A stretch of DNA of 64,000 bases from Tistrella bauzanensis (GTDB taxonomy: Bacteria; Pseudomonadota; Alphaproteobacteria; Tistrellales; Tistrellaceae): the NCBI RefSeq assembly GCF_014636235.1, contig NZ_BMDZ01000013.1, positions 32,252 to 96,251 of the forward strand, given 5' to 3'. Position 1 is the stretch's first letter, and each line of letters starts with the position of its first letter. The notes under the pieces were generated by a model. That model had not been told where the DNA came from. It saw nothing but the letters and a program-made list of their open reading frames with translations, and searched no databases. Below, in pieces: positions 62,465 to 64,000 of this stretch. The position numbers and the translations under genes are program-made.

Positions 62465-63106
62465 TCAGGCGACGCCTTCAGCAACCTTGAACGGCGCCTC
62501 GGTACGGGCCTTCACGTCCTCGACCGTCAGGCCCGGCGCCAGTTCGATCAGGGTCAGCCCGTCATCGAAACTGAACACGCCGACCTCGCTGATCAGCAGG
62601 TCGACGCACGCCTTACCGGTCAGCGGCAGCGAGCATTCACGAACCAGCTTGGCCGATCCATCCTTGGCGTTGTGGTCCATGATCACCACCACGCGCTGCA
62701 CGCCGGCCACCAGGTCCATGGCGCCGCCCATGCCCTTGACCATCTTGCCCGGGATCATCCAGTTGGCCAGATCGCCGGTTTCCGACACCTGCAGGGCGCC
62801 CAGGATCGACAGGTTGATATGCCCGCCACGCACCATGCCGAAGCTGGCGGCGCTGTCGAAATAGCTGGAATAGGGCAGTTCGGTGATGGTCTGCTTGCCG
62901 GCATTGATCAGGTCGGCGTCGACCTGGTCGTCATAGGGAAACGGTCCCATGCCCAGCATGCCGTTTTCCGAGTGCAGCACCACATGCACGCCCTCGGGGA
63001 TATAATTGGCAACCAGCGTCGGAATGCCGATGCCCAGATTGGCGTAGAAGCCGTCCTTCAGCTCCTTCGCCGCGCGGCGGCACATGTCTTCGCGAGTCCA
63101 AGCCAT
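62465..63106 (-). CDS. scoB: Succinyl-CoA:3-ketoacid CoA-transferase subunit B
   Basis: Beta subunit of the transferase that moves CoA from succinyl-CoA to acetoacetate, feeding ketone-body or PHB breakdown products into the TCA cycle. It has 213 residues. The catalytic Glu is in [30 protein letters not shown] and [11 protein letters not shown] are typical. The ATG at 63106 is chosen with GGGGAGG seven bases upstream, over a GTG at 63112. Confidence 0.95.
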   Translation of the reverse strand: MAWTREDMCRRAAKELKDGFYANLGIGIPTLVANYIPEGVHVVLHSENGMLGMGPFPYDDQVDADLINAGKQTITELPYSSYFDSAASFGMVRGGHINLSILGALQVSETGDLANWMIPGKMVKGMGGAMDLVAGVQRVVVIMDHNAKDGSAKLVRECSLPLTGKACVDLLISEVGVFSFDDGLTLIELAPGLTVEDVKARTEAPFKVAEGVA

Positions 63107-63108
63107 GG

Positions 63109-63819
63109 TCACGCCTCCCCACGGGCACGCGTCGTGCGCTGTTCGATGCGCTTCTCGTAGTCGCGGCCGGCCACGATCCGCTTCACGAAAATGCCGGGCG
63201 TGTGGATCGCGTCGGCGCCAAGCTCACCCGCCGGCACCAGATGCTCCACTTCCGCCACGGTCATGCGACCGGCGGTCGCCATCATCGGGTTGAAGTTGCG
63301 CGCGGTCATCCGATAGATCAGATTGCCCTCGATATCGCCCTTCCACGCCTTCACGATCGACAGATCGGCGACCAGGCCGCGTTCCATGACGTATTCCTCG
63401 CCATCGAACTCGCGGACCTCCTTGCCGTCGGCGACGATGGTGCCGACGCCGGTCTTGGTGAAGAAGGCCGGGATGCCGGCGCCGCCCGCGCGGATGCGTT
63501 CGGCCAGCGTGCCCTGCGGATTGAATTCCAGCTCCAGTTCGCCCGCGAGATACTGCTTCTCGAAGGTCTTGTTCTCGCCCACATAGGACGACACCATGCG
63601 CCGCACCTGACGGGTCTCAAGCAGGATGCCCAGGCCGAAGCCGTCGATGCCCGCATTGTTCGAGATGACCGTCAGATCGCGCACGCCCGATTCGCGGATC
63701 GCAAGGATCAGGTTTTCCGGAATGCCGCACAGTCCGAAGCCGCCGGACATGATGGTCATGCCGTCCCTGAGCAGGTCGGCCAGCGCCGTCGCCGCGTCAG
63801 GGTAGACTTTCTTGCTCAT
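63109..63819 (-). CDS. scoA: Succinyl-CoA:3-ketoacid CoA-transferase subunit A
   Basis: Alpha subunit, 236 residues. [19 protein letters not shown] is the CoA-transferase I signature; [36 protein letters not shown] and [10 protein letters not shown] follow. The ATG at 63819 ([10 protein letters not shown]) has AAGGCGG upstream. First gene of the scoA-scoB operon, driven by the promoter just upstream. It complements the PHA genes at 36-41 kb: PHB breakdown yields acetoacetate for this enzyme. Confidence 0.95.
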   Translation of the reverse strand: MSKKVYPDAATALADLLRDGMTIMSGGFGLCGIPENLILAIRESGVRDLTVISNNAGIDGFGLGILLETRQVRRMVSSYVGENKTFEKQYLAGELELEFNPQGTLAERIRAGGAGIPAFFTKTGVGTIVADGKEVREFDGEEYVMERGLVADLSIVKAWKGDIEGNLIYRMTARNFNPMMATAGRMTVAEVEHLVPAGELGADAIHTPGIFVKRIVAGRDYEKRIEQRTTRARGEA

Positions 63820-63873
63820 GCATACCGCCTTTTCTCGCGAGGGTTTCCCCCCGATGATACCCCCGGTCCGTGT

Positions 63874-63902
63874 TTGATAAGCGGCACGTGAAGCGCTGTC
63901 AA
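63874..63902 (-). promoter_or_regulatory. Sigma-70-like promoter of scoAB
   Basis: On the minus strand a perfect TTGACA (63902-63897) is 17 bases from TATCAA (63879-63874). The best vegetative promoter in the window, about 55 bases before the scoA ATG. The remaining sequence to 64000 shows no gene. Confidence 0.7.
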
Positions 63903-64000
63903 TCGATGCCGCCATCCGGCCCAGGGCTATCGCATTTGCCCAATGATCGACCTTGCGAATTCATCGGACCATCCGGCCCGTTTTCGCTTGCGGCTGATCG

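Overview
The window is about 64 kb of gene-dense, high-GC (roughly 70% by eye) chromosome from an alphaproteobacterium. The rnd-kdsD-lptCAB-rpoN-hpf-ptsN block, the hprK-rapZ-EIIA-HPr-ahcY block, a DivL-type tyrosine-box kinase, the metX-metW pair and the PHA genes fit that class. A Rhodospirillales-type lineage such as Tistrella is my guess from gene order and composition; nothing here proves it. I saw no tRNA, rRNA, insertion sequence, prophage, CRISPR array or integrase. This is mostly core chromosome rather than an accessory island.

Layout. 1-6.5 kb: gltD followed by gltB (minus strand, gltB cut by the window edge), uppP, and a complex-I-associated NDUFA9-type epimerase. 6.8-24.1 kb: a long plus-strand run. 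It holds RNase D, LPS/Kdo and LPS transport (kdsD, lptC, lptA, lptB), sigma-54 and the nitrogen-PTS regulatory set (rpoN, hpf, ptsN, hprK, rapZ, mannose-family EIIA, HPr), ahcY, divL, dapF, mtaB, ftsY and yciB. 24.1-30.3 kb (minus strand): a secreted beta-propeller protein, a Nudix hydrolase, an ABC importer of the TrpX type and a 65-residue protein. 30.6-35.7 kb: a 1382-residue hybrid histidine kinase and a membrane-anchored PEBP-like protein. 35.9-40.9 kb: the polyhydroxyalkanoate locus (phaR, a small upstream ORF, phaC-like synthase, phaA, phaB). 41-44.4 kb: a SIMPL-domain protein, GST, glyoxalase II and a methyltransferase. 44.4-47.4 kb: a DctPQM TRAP transporter. 47.7-51 kb: a GAF histidine kinase, metW and metX. 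51.3-54.5 kb: aromatic amino acid genes (chorismate mutase with a P-protein-like tail, hisC, tyrA). 54.5-61.7 kb: a DUF2125 protein, ChaC, two thioesterases, a PlsC-type acyltransferase, YdcF, FtsX, FtsE and a zinc-ribbon protein. 61.8-63.8 kb: hpt and scoAB.

How the genes work together. One theme is envelope biogenesis (uppP, kdsD, lptCAB, dapF, plsC, ftsEX, ftsY, yciB). A second is carbon/nitrogen control (gltDB, rpoN, the PTS-Ntr proteins with HprK, RapZ). A third is methyl-cycle metabolism (ahcY, metX, metW). A fourth is acetoacetyl-CoA/PHA storage and use (phaR, phaC, phaA, phaB, scoAB).

The most striking window-wide pattern is a set of at least fifteen short (13-21 bp) direct tandem duplications. 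Inside genes the period is nearly always 15 or 18 bp, so the frame is kept; between genes it is also 13, 14, 16, 17 or 20 bp. Other points worth a second look are: the DivL kinase with Tyr in place of the phospho-acceptor His; a near-perfect palindrome upstream of ahcY; a LacI-style operator upstream of the TRAP operon; a 14-bp direct-repeat array beside DnaA-box-like sites in an AT-richer gap; promoters that would give leaderless mRNAs; and a reading-frame handover at the start of phaC.
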